A stretch of DNA of 64,000 nucleotides from Sphingomonadales bacterium. GTDB taxonomy: Bacteria > Pseudomonadota > Alphaproteobacteria > Sphingomonadales > Sphingomonadaceae. This document shows, in pieces, positions 8,432 through 18,146 of this stretch (its first letter is position 1; every line of letters begins with the position of its first letter). Location of the stretch: contig JADJXT010000001.1 of assembly GCA_016720115.1 (NCBI GenBank), positions 496,001 through 560,000 of the forward strand, in the 5' to 3' direction. The position numbers were made by a program, and so were the translations under genes. The notes beneath the pieces were generated by a model. It did no database searches. It saw only the letters and a program-made list of their open reading frames with translations, and was not told where the DNA came from.

Positions 8432-10204
8432 GTCGATTACCTCACCAAAAGCTTCCCGGTTCGGTTGATGGCGGTGTTCACGGACGAGAATGGCAATGCC
8501 CGGTCCGAACCGATGAGTGATGAGAATGGTGCTCCTGTTCTCTGTCGTTCGGCGCTTGCCGCGCGCGACCGCATGATCGAGCAGCTCTGTGCCTTGCCGC
8601 CGATCGCGACGGCGCTCGATGCGATCATCGAACGGTTCGGTGTCGATCAGGTCGCCGAAGTCACCGGCCGTACCCGCCGCCTGATCGTCGGGCGCGATGG
8701 ACGCCAGGTGCTCCAGTCGCGCTCTCCGCGCGCCAATGTGGCCGAAACGCGAGATTTTATGGACGGGACAAAGCGGATTCTGGTTTTCTCCGATGCCGGT
8801 GGCACCGGCCGCAGTTATCATGCCGACCTTGCGGCAAAGAACCAGATGCGCCGGGTCCACTTCCTGCTTGAGCCGGGCTGGCGGGCCGATGCCGCAATTC
8901 AGGGCCTTGGCCGTACCAACCGCACCAATCAGGCGTCGGCTCCGCTGTTCCGCCCGGTGACCACCGACGTGCGTGGCGAACGTCGGTTTATATCGACCAT
9001 TGCACGTCGGCTCGACAGTCTCGGGGCACTGACCCGAGGGCAGCGCCAGACAGGTGGGCAGAACCTCTTCGATCCTGCCGACAATCTCGAGAGCACCTAC
9101 GCCAAGGAGGCGCTCCATCGCTGGTTCGGCCTGTTGTTCGCAGGCAAGCTGGAAGCCGTTACGCTTTCTCGGTTTGAGGAATTGAGCGGGCTCAGGGTCG
9201 AAGGGCCCGACGGCGGGATGGTCGATGACCTGCCAACAATCCAGCGCTGGCTCAATCGCATCCTCGCATTGCCGATTGCTCTGCAAAACGGCGTATTTGA
9301 CGAGTTTCTCGGCCTCGTCGAAGCGCGGATCGATGCAGCACGCCAGGCCGGCACGCTCGACATTGGGGTCGAGACCATTCCGGTGGAGCATTACGAGGTG
9401 CTGACCGACACGCTACTGCGCACCGATGCGCTGTCGGGCGCGACTACGCATCTCCTGGAACTCGAGATCGCCCGCGCGCTCAAGCCTTTGCGTCTCGAAC
9501 GCCTCGAGGATCTCTACGGCTTTTCACGTGCGCGTCAGCAGCTTCTCCGTAATACGCGCTCAGGCCGGATCGGGCTGCTTGTCCCAGCGCGCAGCCTGCT
9601 CACAGACGAAGGTATACGGGTGGCCCGTTTCGAACTTGTCCGCCCCTTGAAGCACGGACACATCACTGCCGATCAACTCGAAGAGAGCAATTGGGAACCG
9701 GTGGACCCAACCGAATTTCAGCGCCTGTGGCAGGCGGAGGTCGATGACGCCGCATCAAATCACAAGCGCGAGCGACTGCATCTTGCAACCGGCCTGCTGC
9801 TTCCGGTGTGGGACAAACTACCTTCCGACTATGTTCGGGTCAGCCGGATCTCGGCGCGAGACGGACGCTCGCTGTTAGGTCGGGAGGTTCCGCTTCATTG
9901 CGTGCCCGAACTGTGCCAGGCGCTTGGGCTCGAAGACGAACATTCCTTTTCGGCAGAGCAGACCGTCGATGCGGTGCTCGGGACAGGGCGACCGATGCAA
10001 ATCAAAAGCCGCGAAGCGCTTACGCTCAAGCGCAGCCTCGTGAATGGCGCGCAGCGGCTCGAACTGGCTGGTTGGTCGGCGTCGCGCCTCGATTGGTACA
10101 AGGCACATGGGTGCTTCACCGAGATCATACGCTATCAGACGCGGCTTTTCGTCCCGACGACGAACGCAGTGGCGGTCTTGGCGCGGCTTGCAGGCCAAAT
10201 TTGA
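8432..10204 (+). pseudogene. Methyltransferase/strawberry-notch helicase, 3' part
   Basis: The remaining 590 codons of the helicase split at 4696, starting VDYLTKSFPVRLMAVF. It holds the strawberry-notch helicase C domain: FSDAGGTGRSYHADL, then FLLEPGWRADAAIQG and LGRTNRTNQ, where the arginines resemble the helicase motif VI finger. The frame also stays open upstream through the inverted repeat to ATG 8360, so a truncated protein without ATPase or methyltransferase domains could in principle be made. The parent gene is inactivated unless the element excises. Stop TGA is at 10202-10204, followed by the toxin-antitoxin promoter region. Confidence 0.85.
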
Positions 10205-10211
10205 TGCATCT

Positions 10212-10245
10212 TGCCAAATGGCATTCAAAGTGGTATATGCTGCCA
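10212..10245 (+). promoter_or_regulatory. Candidate Xre operator/promoter region
   Basis: An inverted repeat TGCCA-AA-TGGCA (10212-10223), and a further TGCCA paired with an upstream TGG (10231-10245), lie in the 55 bases between the helicase stop and the antitoxin start. Antitoxins of this type usually repress their own promoter through such repeats. Binding is inferred, not shown. Confidence 0.4.
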
Positions 10246-10259
10246 TATGGAGAATAGTC

Positions 10260-10673
10260 ATGCTGGCTCTGCAACCAATTGATACCGTCCCCCACGCCTT
10301 CCGGCCCGATCCTGTAACCCAAGAGGAAGCAGCGGCGATGTTCCGCGCCGTGCTGAACCTGTTTGGGAAATGGGAACTAACCGACGAACAAGCCGCGACT
10401 TTGCTCGACATGCCGGTTCGCTCCTATCGGCGGTGGAAGGCTGAGGGTGCAGGCCGTGTCTCGCGCGATGGCGCGGCGCGGCTCTCCAACCTGATGGGTA
10501 TCCACAAGGCGCTGAGGATCATCTTTTCAGAAGCCCAGCGTGGCTACGCCTGGATTAAGGCAGGTAACGCCGCCTTTGCCGGAGCGAGTGCGCTCGATGT
10601 CATGCTTGGCGGCGAACTGACCGATATCATGCGGGTGCGTCGCTATCTTGATGCCGAACGTGGTGCCTGGTGA
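10260..10673 (+). CDS. Xre/MbcA/ParS-family antitoxin
   Basis: 137 residues. The ATG at 10260 is preceded by GGAGA. The N-terminal half is a degenerate helix-turn-helix region (ELTDEQAATLLDMPVRSYRRWKAE). The C-terminal half is the MbcA/ParS toxin-binding domain (LSNLMGIHKALRIIF, then WIKAGNAAFAGASALDVMLGG, then VRRYLDAERGAW). It ends in a four-base GTGA overlap with the RES toxin gene, as expected of a coupled operon. Antitoxins of this family cap the NAD-binding site of the toxin and repress the operon. Confidence is high because both partners are complete and in canonical order. Confidence 0.92.
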   Translation: MLALQPIDTVPHAFRPDPVTQEEAAAMFRAVLNLFGKWELTDEQAATLLDMPVRSYRRWKAEGAGRVSRDGAARLSNLMGIHKALRIIFSEAQRGYAWIKAGNAAFAGASALDVMLGGELTDIMRVRRYLDAERGAW

Positions 10674-11389
10674 TTGATCCCAAGGCGATTCCGGTTGCCC
10701 AGGTCGAGTGGGAAGACGCTGTACGGATTATCCGCAGTGCCTTTCCACCGATCGACCTGTTCGAAGACATCGCAGACCCTGCAGATTGGCCGCTGCTGAT
10801 CTCCGCCGAGCAAAAAACAAATCCCCGCATTATGGCGACGATCGGCAATCTCGATCTGGTACCTGCTGACCGCCGGGTAGGGGGCAACGGCGCATCCTAT
10901 CTGATGGCCCCGTTCACGCATGTCAGCACTGACCGACCAAGTCGATTCACCGATGGGACCTACGGCGTCTTATACGCGGGGGATGCATTTGAAACTGCGC
11001 TGTTCGAGACAATCCATCATCATGTCCGCTTCATGGCTCGCACTTCCGAAGCGCCAGGTTGGACCTCGCAGTTCCGTGAGATCATCCTTTCGGTAAGCGC
11101 CAATCTTCACGATCTCAGGAGCCTTGCCGCAGGCGATCCCGCACTTGATCCCGACAACTATGCTGCATCGCAAGCCCTCGCTGTTGAGCTTAAAGGGGGC
11201 GGGGCCGAAGGTCTTGTCTATCCGAGCATCCGGCATCCGGGTGGTGAATGTGTCGGCTTGTTCTACCCGGACTGTGCATCCGACCCCACTCAGGGACGTC
11301 ACCTCGACTACCACTGGGACGGAATGGGTGTCGATCTGGTTCGAGATGCGGGTACAGGGGCAGTGTTTCGGGTGGTCGGTTCTGCTTGA
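10670..11389 (+). CDS. RES-domain toxin (NAD+-degrading)
   Basis: 239 residues, GTG start inside the antitoxin stop. The RES domain is recognisable from SRFTDGTYGVLYAGDAFETALFET, which contains the conserved Arg, Tyr and Glu, and later residues of the fold (HPGGECVGLFYPD). Characterised members resemble ADP-ribosyltransferases, deplete NAD+ and stop growth. The pair probably stabilises the mobile element by post-segregational killing. It sits immediately behind the split helicase gene and ahead of the ParB-like gene. It is somewhat longer than minimal RES toxins because of an N-terminal extension of about 80 residues. Confidence 0.9.
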   Translation: MIDPKAIPVAQVEWEDAVRIIRSAFPPIDLFEDIADPADWPLLISAEQKTNPRIMATIGNLDLVPADRRVGGNGASYLMAPFTHVSTDRPSRFTDGTYGVLYAGDAFETALFETIHHHVRFMARTSEAPGWTSQFREIILSVSANLHDLRSLAAGDPALDPDNYAASQALAVELKGGGAEGLVYPSIRHPGGECVGLFYPDCASDPTQGRHLDYHWDGMGVDLVRDAGTGAVFRVVGSA

Positions 11390-11428
11390 GCGAAAGATCT
11401 ACGGCGCGCAGGCCAAAAGGCAATCCAG

Positions 11429-11953
11429 CTATGAAACGATATCCGCCCAACTCAATTTCAACGTAGTGCCCTTCACCTTGGGCAGGGCTTTGCGGTCGAG
11501 CAGCTTGCCCTGCACCTCAAAGTCAGAATCAATCTTCACGATCAGGACCTTGCTAAAGTTGCGCCTGAGATTGAGCGTAATTGTGTCGTTGCTCTTGAAA
11601 GGCGTAATCGTCTTCACTTCAACGAAGTGATTGCCAATTTTGCCATCTGATCCTTGTGCGTAATTCCGGTGCAGTTTGAGCCCGTGAGTGATTGCCCCAT
11701 AGAGTTCGCCGAGATCGCCATACACCTGAAGGTGGCTACCCGTGAGCTCGTAATAGTTCTGCGCAACAGCGAGCAAGTCTTGAAAGATCGGAACCAGATC
11801 GACGTCGAGGTTCGGAAACCGGGCTTCGAACTCCAAACGCGCCAGATGTGTGTTGATCTCAGTCCAGGTAATCCATTCACCATCATCGTAAATGGCGTTG
11901 TCTTCGTTCCACATGTCTGTTGGGCCGTGCATCATACTGGTGTGACATGCCAT
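11429..11953 (-). CDS. Hypothetical protein, possible DUF6998/nuclease-like fold
   Basis: 174 residues on the strand opposite its neighbours. It has no signal peptide or membrane segment. The central part, YGDLGELYGAITHGLKL, then a variable loop and HFVEVKTITPF, has the spacing of a PD-(D/E)xK-like core (Glu, then Glu-x-Lys). It also resembles DUF6998 proteins, which carry an R-superfamily nuclease-like fold. The N-terminal 50 residues are acidic and aromatic (NEDNAIYDDGEWITW). Several Met codons near the start make the true start uncertain. It could be an accessory defence or repair protein; that is a guess from the fold pattern. Confidence 0.55.
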   Translation of the reverse strand: MACHTSMMHGPTDMWNEDNAIYDDGEWITWTEINTHLARLEFEARFPNLDVDLVPIFQDLLAVAQNYYELTGSHLQVYGDLGELYGAITHGLKLHRNYAQGSDGKIGNHFVEVKTITPFKSNDTITLNLRRNFSKVLIVKIDSDFEVQGKLLDRKALPKVKGTTLKLSWADIVS

Positions 11954-12081
11954 CTTACCAGTAAATGACTGGTTTCCTTATCAACGACTGCGCCCATAGA
12001 AGAGGAAAGGAAGCTTGCTTCTGACTGAGCCGAAGGAGCGTCGATGGTCGATGCTTGAGCTCGCAATCAGGAGTAAGTCCC

Positions 12082-14070
12082 ATGATCAAGACGATCCCGC
12101 TGACCAAGTTGGTCCAGTCCCCTCGCAATGTACGCCGTCACGGCGACCCAGTCGCAGATTCCGAACTGAAAGCGAGCATTGCAGCCCATGGGTTGTTGCA
12201 GAACCTCATTGTTCGGCCTGCGGCTCGTGGCAAATTCGAGGTCGAAGCCGGAGAGCGCCGCCGGTGCGCCTTGCTGGCGCTTGCCGAGGAGAAAGTCCTG
12301 CCGAAGGGCTACGAGGTTACCTGCCTCGTGCTTGAGGACGATGCGGAAATCGCAGTCGAAACGAGCCTGGCCGAAAACTTCCATCGCCTCGCGATGAACC
12401 CAGCCGATGAAGCGCAGGCTTTCGCTGCCCTTATTGATGCTGGTGCCTCGACGGAAGATGTCGCGCGCCGCTTCGGGCTGACGGTCCGCTTCGTCGAAGG
12501 CCGTCTGCGTCTCGCGATTCTCGCGCCTGTCGTCTTCGATGCTCTGGCATCCGGTGAAATCACTCTCGATCTCGCCAAAGCTTTCGGCGCGACCTCCGAT
12601 CAAGAAATTCAGGCTCGCGTCTATGAGCAAGCGTCTTCGGGCTATTATGCGCCCAGCGTCGACAGTATCCGACGCATGGTGCTCTCCGGCACGGTTCGCG
12701 GCAGCGATGCTCGGGCCCGTCTTGTCGGTCGCGAAGCCTATATCGCTGCAGGTGGCCGGATCGAACGCGAACTCTTCGACGACGATGACAGCGAGTCCTG
12801 GGTCGATGTCGCGCTTCTCGAAACGCTCGCCGTGCAAGAGATGGAGAAGCGCGCCAAGGCGCTCGCAGCAGAGCAGGGTCTTGCCTGGGTCAAGCCGACG
12901 CTTGACGCCTATGCCAGTCACGATCTCGTCGAAGGCCTCATTCGACTTCCAGCCGAGCCGGCTCCGTTGACTGACGCCGAACTGGCCCGCCTTGATGAGC
13001 TCGATGCCTCGTACGACGAGCATGCTGCCATTCTTGAAGACGAAGACAGCGCCGAAGAAGCAATTGCTGCGGCCGAGGCGACGATCGAAGCGATCGAGCG
13101 CGAATGCCAGGACATTCGGGCAAAGCCCCCGGAGCTGGCACCCGAACTGAAGGCCGATGCCGGAATGATCCTCGTTCTCTCGCGCGACGGCACACCGGTT
13201 CTCCAGCCGGTGTTCTATGGCGAGCGCGACATCGAAGTCGTTGGTGACGAAGATGTCGTCGAAGTCGTTGCGAGTGTCGGCAGTGATGGCAAACGCCGTG
13301 CAGCGCTTTCCAAGCGCCTGGTCGACGAACTTGCGATGCAACGTCGTGACGTGCTCGCGCTCCACGTAGCCTCGGATCCCGGCCTTTCGCTTGACATCAT
13401 GGTCTTCACCCTCGCGGATGCCGACACCCACGACTGGCGGTCGCGCGCGGCCACGACCCTGCGTGGCGGCGTCCCTGCGGGTCCGATTGTCGGGTTCGAA
13501 GCGAAGGATGCGCCGGCAAGCGCATCCCTTGCGGACCTGCGCTCTGGTCTCGATGAGAGCTGGCGATCTGGCGAGGACGCTTCGTCGCGCTTCAAGATGT
13601 TTCGGGCACTCGCTGATGAAAGCCGCGCAGCATGGCTCGGCTTCGTCGTCGCTCGCACGCTCGAGGCGAGCCTCAACATGGCAGGCGAACGTCAGATCAC
13701 GTTCCAGGATCATCTGGGCAGCACGATCGGCATCGACATGGCGCAATGGTGGCGTCCGACCGCGGCAAACTACTTCGACCGCGTCTCGAAGCAGGTCATC
13801 CTTGATGCGCTCACCGATGTTGGCGGTTTGGAACTGTCCTCACGCTTTGCATCGGTGAAAAAGGGCGATCTTGCGATGAGCGCCGAGCGCGTCTTCGCGG
13901 GGACCTACATCACCGAGGTCGAAGTTCGGGAAAGGGCGCTCGCCTGGGTGCCCGAAGTCATGCGCTTTGCCGATCAGCCGGAAATTCCTGCCGATAACGA
14001 AGCGCAAAGCCCCGACGCGGATTTCGTCGCCAACGACGACAATCAGCCCCCGAGCGAGCTGGCCGCCTGA
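12082..14070 (+). CDS. ParB/RepB/Spo0J-family protein
   Basis: 662 residues, started at the ATG with AGGAG eight bases upstream, not the earlier in-frame ATG at 12055. Residues 1-100 are a ParB/Srx N-terminal domain: SPRNVRRHGD, LLQNLIVRPA, VEAGERRRCALL and AENFHRLAMNPADEA. A helix-turn-helix (EDVARRFGLTVRFVEGRLRL) follows. The remaining 450 residues are acidic and partly helical, without a recognised enzyme motif. It is far longer than a chromosomal ParB (about 300 residues). This long form is typical of sphingomonad plasmids and ICEs, where a role in partition or regulation is assumed. No ParA partner is in the window. Confidence 0.88.
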   Translation: MIKTIPLTKLVQSPRNVRRHGDPVADSELKASIAAHGLLQNLIVRPAARGKFEVEAGERRRCALLALAEEKVLPKGYEVTCLVLEDDAEIAVETSLAENFHRLAMNPADEAQAFAALIDAGASTEDVARRFGLTVRFVEGRLRLAILAPVVFDALASGEITLDLAKAFGATSDQEIQARVYEQASSGYYAPSVDSIRRMVLSGTVRGSDARARLVGREAYIAAGGRIERELFDDDDSESWVDVALLETLAVQEMEKRAKALAAEQGLAWVKPTLDAYASHDLVEGLIRLPAEPAPLTDAELARLDELDASYDEHAAILEDEDSAEEAIAAAEATIEAIERECQDIRAKPPELAPELKADAGMILVLSRDGTPVLQPVFYGERDIEVVGDEDVVEVVASVGSDGKRRAALSKRLVDELAMQRRDVLALHVASDPGLSLDIMVFTLADADTHDWRSRAATTLRGGVPAGPIVGFEAKDAPASASLADLRSGLDESWRSGEDASSRFKMFRALADESRAAWLGFVVARTLEASLNMAGERQITFQDHLGSTIGIDMAQWWRPTAANYFDRVSKQVILDALTDVGGLELSSRFASVKKGDLAMSAERVFAGTYITEVEVRERALAWVPEVMRFADQPEIPADNEAQSPDADFVANDDNQPPSELAA

Positions 14071-14225
14071 CCTCCTCCTGACAGGAACGGCTGCTCGCCA
14101 CCGTGAAGCGGTCCTCCGGCACATGCCGGGGGGCCGCTTCCTTCATGGAAAGAGAGCGGAGGGGGCTCCGGGATCTCCGGCACTGACCGACGGAACTGTC
14201 GTCAGGCCATTTCAGGAGATCCAAC

Positions 14226-15167
14226 ATGGCCTATCGCAAGGGACAAAGCGGCGGAGTGTCGCCTGCTACCCGTATCACCCAAGAAATCATCGCCCGCCTC
14301 GAGTCCGGCACGAAGCCGTGGATCAAGCCGTGGCGCGGTGTGCCGGTCGCGCGCCCATTGCGGGCGTGCGGCGTCCCTTATCGCGGCATGAATGTATTCT
14401 GGCTCTGGATGGTTGCCGACATGTGCGGTTACGCCTCGCCGTTCTGGATGACCTACAATCAGGCCAAAGAACTGGGCGCGCAGGTGCGCAAAGGTGAAAA
14501 ATCCACCATCGCCATCTTCTACAAGAGCTACACCAAGGAAGTCGAAGCACCCGACACCGGCGAAAAAACCGACGAAAGTCGTCGTGTGCTGAAGGCCTAT
14601 CCGGTTTTCAATGCTGATCAGGTCGAAGGTCTGCCCGAGCGTTTCCATCCCGCCGCGACGCTTGAGGTGGTGGAGCCCGAGGGCCGTCAGGCTGAACTCG
14701 ACTCATTCTTTGCCCGTATTCCGGCCGTACTGCGGCATCAGGGCGACGAAGCCTATTATGAGTCAGTGGCTGACCGGGTGACAATGCCGCCTGCGCATCT
14801 CTTCTCGGGCTTCGACCACTATTACGCGACGCTCGCGCACGAGCTGTCGCATTGGACCGGCCATGCCAGTCGCCTCGACCGCAATCTCAAGAATCGATTT
14901 GGTTCTGCAGCTTACGCTGCCGAGGAACTCATTGCCGAACTTTCGAGCGCCATGCTTGGCGCTGAACTCGGTCTGCCAGTCACCCACCTCGATAGCCATG
15001 CGAGCTATATCGAGCACTGGCTCAAGCTCCTGAAGCAGGATGACCGTGCCATTCTCACCGCTGCCGCGAAGGCGGAGGAAGCATCAAGGCTTCTGCTCAA
15101 ACTCGGAGGACGGATCTCTGCCGATGATACCGACGAAGCGTCTGCCGACGCTGCGTTGGCCGCCTGA
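14226..15167 (+). CDS. ArdC-like antirestriction protein (ssDNA-binding N domain plus zincin)
   Basis: 313 residues after an AGGAG site. The N-terminal domain (TRITQEIIARLESGTKPWIKPW, with YRGMNVFWLW and KGEKSTIAIFYK) is the ArdC N-terminal ssDNA-binding fold. The C-terminal part has the metallopeptidase motif HELSHWTGH near residue 205, followed by YAAEELIAELSSAML with the third metal ligand. ArdC proteins protect incoming plasmid DNA during conjugation. The gene lies in a co-directional run with the ParB-like and DUF genes, each with its own strong ribosome site. Confidence 0.88.
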   Translation: MAYRKGQSGGVSPATRITQEIIARLESGTKPWIKPWRGVPVARPLRACGVPYRGMNVFWLWMVADMCGYASPFWMTYNQAKELGAQVRKGEKSTIAIFYKSYTKEVEAPDTGEKTDESRRVLKAYPVFNADQVEGLPERFHPAATLEVVEPEGRQAELDSFFARIPAVLRHQGDEAYYESVADRVTMPPAHLFSGFDHYYATLAHELSHWTGHASRLDRNLKNRFGSAAYAAEELIAELSSAMLGAELGLPVTHLDSHASYIEHWLKLLKQDDRAILTAAAKAEEASRLLLKLGGRISADDTDEASADAALAA

Positions 15168-15178
15168 AGGAGGGTGTC

Positions 15179-15601
15179 ATGGGCCGATCGGTCAGTTACC
15201 CCAGCGGGGCCATTGTCGCCTTCACGGTGCTCGAAGTCGAAAACGACGACGACTGGGACTTCGAATATGAGTGGCTCCGCGAGGATCTGCGTGAGCGCGC
15301 AGGGCAGGCATTCCCTTCCCTGATCGCGCACGACGGTTGGCGAGGCCGCGAAGACCGCATCCTCATGCGCAATGCCTATGCAGATTTCGGCGTGTCGGTT
15401 TACGCCGGCCTAGTCGCGGTGTGGATCGTCGAGCGTGACGATGGCGCCTATTGGGATGCCGATTGGCGCACGGCCAGATCGCCCAGAGCACAACGCTGGC
15501 TGTCCCAGATCGCCCCGCGTTTTGAAGCGTTGTTCGGCGACTACGTCTGCCTCGGTCACATGTCGAACGGTGAAGGCGTTTACGCAAAACGGGTGGCCTG
15601 A
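15179..15601 (+). CDS. Hypothetical plasmid-module protein (140 residues)
   Basis: Begins 11 bases after the ArdC-like gene with GGAGG before the ATG, so it is probably cotranscribed. It is rich in Asp, Trp and Tyr (VENDDDWDFEYEWLREDL, then DDGAYWDADWRT) and has no signal peptide or membrane segment. No family motif is recognised. The conserved position after ardC in similar elements suggests a maintenance or anti-defence role, but this is only context. Confidence 0.7.
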   Translation: MGRSVSYPSGAIVAFTVLEVENDDDWDFEYEWLREDLRERAGQAFPSLIAHDGWRGREDRILMRNAYADFGVSVYAGLVAVWIVERDDGAYWDADWRTARSPRAQRWLSQIAPRFEALFGDYVCLGHMSNGEGVYAKRVA

Positions 15602-15901
15602 ATGCGCCAGTCACTTTGACCGTGGCGAGGTGCCTGTCCTCCCTGACGAAGCTTGCTTTTGCACTCATGGTCTGAAGCCATGCGAGAAAGGCCCTGGGCC
15701 AGCCGCCAGTCTTCCGCAACCCGGCTTGCGCAGGCCCGAGTTGGCCCGGCCCTGTGGGCCGTTGGCCTGCCCGCGCCAGCCTGCCCAAGCAGGTTTCCCC
15801 TGTCGGGTGCGGAGACTGCCTCCAGCTGGCCCTGACGGGCTCTCGCTGGCGCAGCCATGAGCGGGTGCGTCAGCCTCACGCCAGTCAGGAGGACAATACC
15901 C
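15602..15901 (+). other. Intergenic stretch, no gene seen
   Basis: About 300 GC-rich bases, with repeated gcc/ggcc runs near 15690-15790, between two module genes. Short open frames here have no ribosome sites and no recognisable products. The only clear signal is AGGAGG at 15887-15892 for the next gene. Confidence 0.5.
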
Positions 15902-16855
15902 ATGCACTCATCATTTTCTGACCAACTTGCCGGCCTCGATCTTTCCGGTTTTTCGATTGGTCCTGCCCCGGTTTCCACCAATGATTTTCCGGTCCACGAT
16001 GCGGTAGTCCAGACGCTCGAAGCTGTCTGGTCCGATCTATTTGCGATGGTCTCTGGGACTGCGCTGGAGGCCGATGCCGAGGACCTCGGCTGGGCGTTCG
16101 TCAACATGTTTCACCGTTCCGCGACCCGCAAATCGACCGCAGTCGACCGCGCAACCGACGAAGTCCGAGCGCTCCTCGCTACTGCCGATGGATCCGAAAT
16201 TCACACCCATGAACTCGAGACCCAGGTTGAGCGGGCACAGTGTGCCGAAGGGGCCATGATCGCTCTCGAAGAGATGCGCGAAGTGGCCGCTGCCCTCTAT
16301 CTCAACGAATTCGGCTCCTCGTGGAAGCCCGTGTCGAGTTCGCGCTTCAATCACAGCGCCATGCTGACTTCCGCGCTTGTCGAGGGGCGCGAGTTCGTCC
16401 GAGCCCGGTCCGAAGCCAAGCGCCGCGCCGCCATGCCAGAAGGTACGCCGGTGATATTTTCCGGTGGCCGCACACGCCATCCAAACGAGCAGGACGCTCT
16501 CACTTTTGCCAACAATGTCTGGGCTACTCTGGACAAGGTTCACGACCGGGTTCCTGACATGGTTCTTGTCCACGGCGGTGATACCAAGGGCGTTGACCGT
16601 CTGGCATCTTCATGGGCGGAACGACGCAACATCCCGCAAATCAGCTTCTCCCTCGACATGCGCCTGGGGGCACGCGCAGGATTCAAGCGCAACGAGCGTA
16701 TGCTCTCGCTTGACCCCCGTTATGTCGTCGCCTTTCCCGGAAACGGGGTCCTGGAGCGCCTCGTCATCGAAGCGAAATCCCGTCGGATTACCGTCGTCGA
16801 TCGCCGCGGTCCGCTTGGAACTTCTCCCAAGCGCGCGGCTCAGGATACCGACTGA
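15902..16855 (+). CDS. DUF2493 domain protein
   Basis: 317 residues from the ATG with AGGAGG nine bases upstream. The C-terminal 130 residues form the DUF2493 (SLOG-like, Rossmannoid) domain: VIFSGGRTRHPNEQ, MVLVHGGDTKGVDRLASSWA, FKRNERMLSLDPRYVVAF and a final ITVVDRRGPL. This fold binds nucleotides or nucleotide-derived ligands, and related SLOG domains appear in defence and plasmid systems. The N-terminal 150 residues are largely helical and lack a known motif. It is a recurrent member of the sphingomonad plasmid/ICE module. Confidence 0.85.
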   Translation: MHSSFSDQLAGLDLSGFSIGPAPVSTNDFPVHDAVVQTLEAVWSDLFAMVSGTALEADAEDLGWAFVNMFHRSATRKSTAVDRATDEVRALLATADGSEIHTHELETQVERAQCAEGAMIALEEMREVAAALYLNEFGSSWKPVSSSRFNHSAMLTSALVEGREFVRARSEAKRRAAMPEGTPVIFSGGRTRHPNEQDALTFANNVWATLDKVHDRVPDMVLVHGGDTKGVDRLASSWAERRNIPQISFSLDMRLGARAGFKRNERMLSLDPRYVVAFPGNGVLERLVIEAKSRRITVVDRRGPLGTSPKRAAQDTD

Positions 16856-16972
16856 TGCGTCCGGCATCGCGCCAGCGCCATCGGCGCTGGCGCAGCCCGT
16901 CAGAGGAAAGAGATCGCCTGATATCGTGGGCAAGACGATCGGTTCTTGCCCGCACATATCAGGAGATTTCTC

Positions 16973-17410
16973 ATGACTGATTTTCAGGCAATCATGGCGG
17001 ACTTTACTGTCCGCCAAGCCGAACGCGCGGCGCAGGCACAAAGTGAAATCCAACGGCTCAAGGCAGCTATCATTGCCCCGCTGCGCAATGCCGAAATTGC
17101 CCGCGTAGAAATCCGTTTCGATGGGTGCGGCGACAGCGGTGCGGTCGAAGAATGCGTCTTCTCTAACGCCGGCGGGGCGAGTGTTCCGTGTCCCGAAGTG
17201 ATGATCGACTGTGCTGGAGAAGGCGACGACCAGAGCCTCAATTCCGCCCTCGAGCAACTGACTTACCTTGCTCTCGAACGCCATCATCCCGGATGGGAAA
17301 TCAATGATGGTGCTTGCGGCGAACTGGTCATCGACGTGGCTACGCCGAGTTTCGTTCTGGACTGCCAGCTGCGTTACACGGCGGCCGACGACCATTCGAC
17401 TGATCTCTAG
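16973..17410 (+). CDS. DUF6878 family protein
   Basis: 145 residues, ATG after AGGAG. A helical N terminus (ADFTVRQAERAAQAQSEIQR) is followed by a beta-rich acidic domain with conserved-looking VEIRFDGCGDSGAVEE and HPGWEINDGACGELVIDV. The pattern matches DUF6878 proteins, found almost only on alphaproteobacterial plasmids and islands. Function unknown. The next gene starts ten bases after the stop, so the two are very likely one transcript. Confidence 0.8.
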   Translation: MTDFQAIMADFTVRQAERAAQAQSEIQRLKAAIIAPLRNAEIARVEIRFDGCGDSGAVEECVFSNAGGASVPCPEVMIDCAGEGDDQSLNSALEQLTYLALERHHPGWEINDGACGELVIDVATPSFVLDCQLRYTAADDHSTDL

Positions 17411-17420
17411 GAGAAGTGCG

Positions 17421-17849
17421 ATGGCTCATTGCTATTATCACGCCCTATCGTCGGTTCGGAAATGGGGAGGGGTGGTGGACGATTACCTCCCGCTCCACCA
17501 ATGGTTTGACCAGTCGAAGGCGATCTTTGCTGATCCGCGGCACCGGGCCCTTCGGCACCATGCCGAAGGCATCTTCATGCTCGAAACCCTGTTCGGGCCT
17601 ACTATCGTCAACGCCGATAGCCGTGTTGTGCCCGTTCGCCTTGTAGGCGAACAGCACGTCCGCGAGGACTTGGGTGCGATCCCTTCCTTTGCGGATTGGG
17701 GGCGCCTAATCACGCCCCAAGACTGGATGTTGCGGGGTCATCGTCTGGAAGAGCCTATGCCGCTTGGCACTGTGGAGACTGCTGCTGGCGGTGCGTTTTC
17801 AGGGGGTCTTTCGTCCGCTTCGGGAGGAGCGTCCGTAGTCGAGATATGA
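17421..17849 (+). CDS. DUF6915 family protein
   Basis: 142 residues starting MAHCYYHALSSVRKWGG, with AGGAGAAG before the ATG. The block YLPLHQWFDQSKAIF, RHRALRHHAEGIFMLE, then GEQHVREDLGAIPSFADW is characteristic of DUF6915. The many His, Asp and Trp residues suggest metal or phosphate binding, but nothing is established. The C terminus is Gly/Ser-rich and probably disordered. It is usually found next to DUF6878 and DUF2493 genes, as here. Confidence 0.8.
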   Translation: MAHCYYHALSSVRKWGGVVDDYLPLHQWFDQSKAIFADPRHRALRHHAEGIFMLETLFGPTIVNADSRVVPVRLVGEQHVREDLGAIPSFADWGRLITPQDWMLRGHRLEEPMPLGTVETAAGGAFSGGLSSASGGASVVEI

Positions 17850-18146
17850 TGTCGCCTTCGAGGCAGGCGAGGTCAGGGGTACGTGGCATCCCGATAATAC
17901 GAAAAGTCATGGCTTGGCCTGTGCAAGGCACTCGGGACCAACCCGGCCTGTAAGCAAACCTTTCCTGAAGCATCCCCGTCGAGACGCGCAACCCCGATCA
18001 GGTCCGGCCGAGTTGCCGGGCTGCGCCCGGCTGCCCGCACCACCCGAACCAGATCGAGGTTTCCCTTCGGTGCGCTTCGCCGTGGCCGCTTCCTAGTCGG
18101 GTTTGCAGCCGGGATGGACCCGGAATGCTCGATCAGGAGAAAGACC

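Noticed and set aside
12067..13746. 559-codon open frame antisense to the ParB-like gene
   Set aside because: It mirrors third-position GC bias of the real gene; no motif and no start signals.
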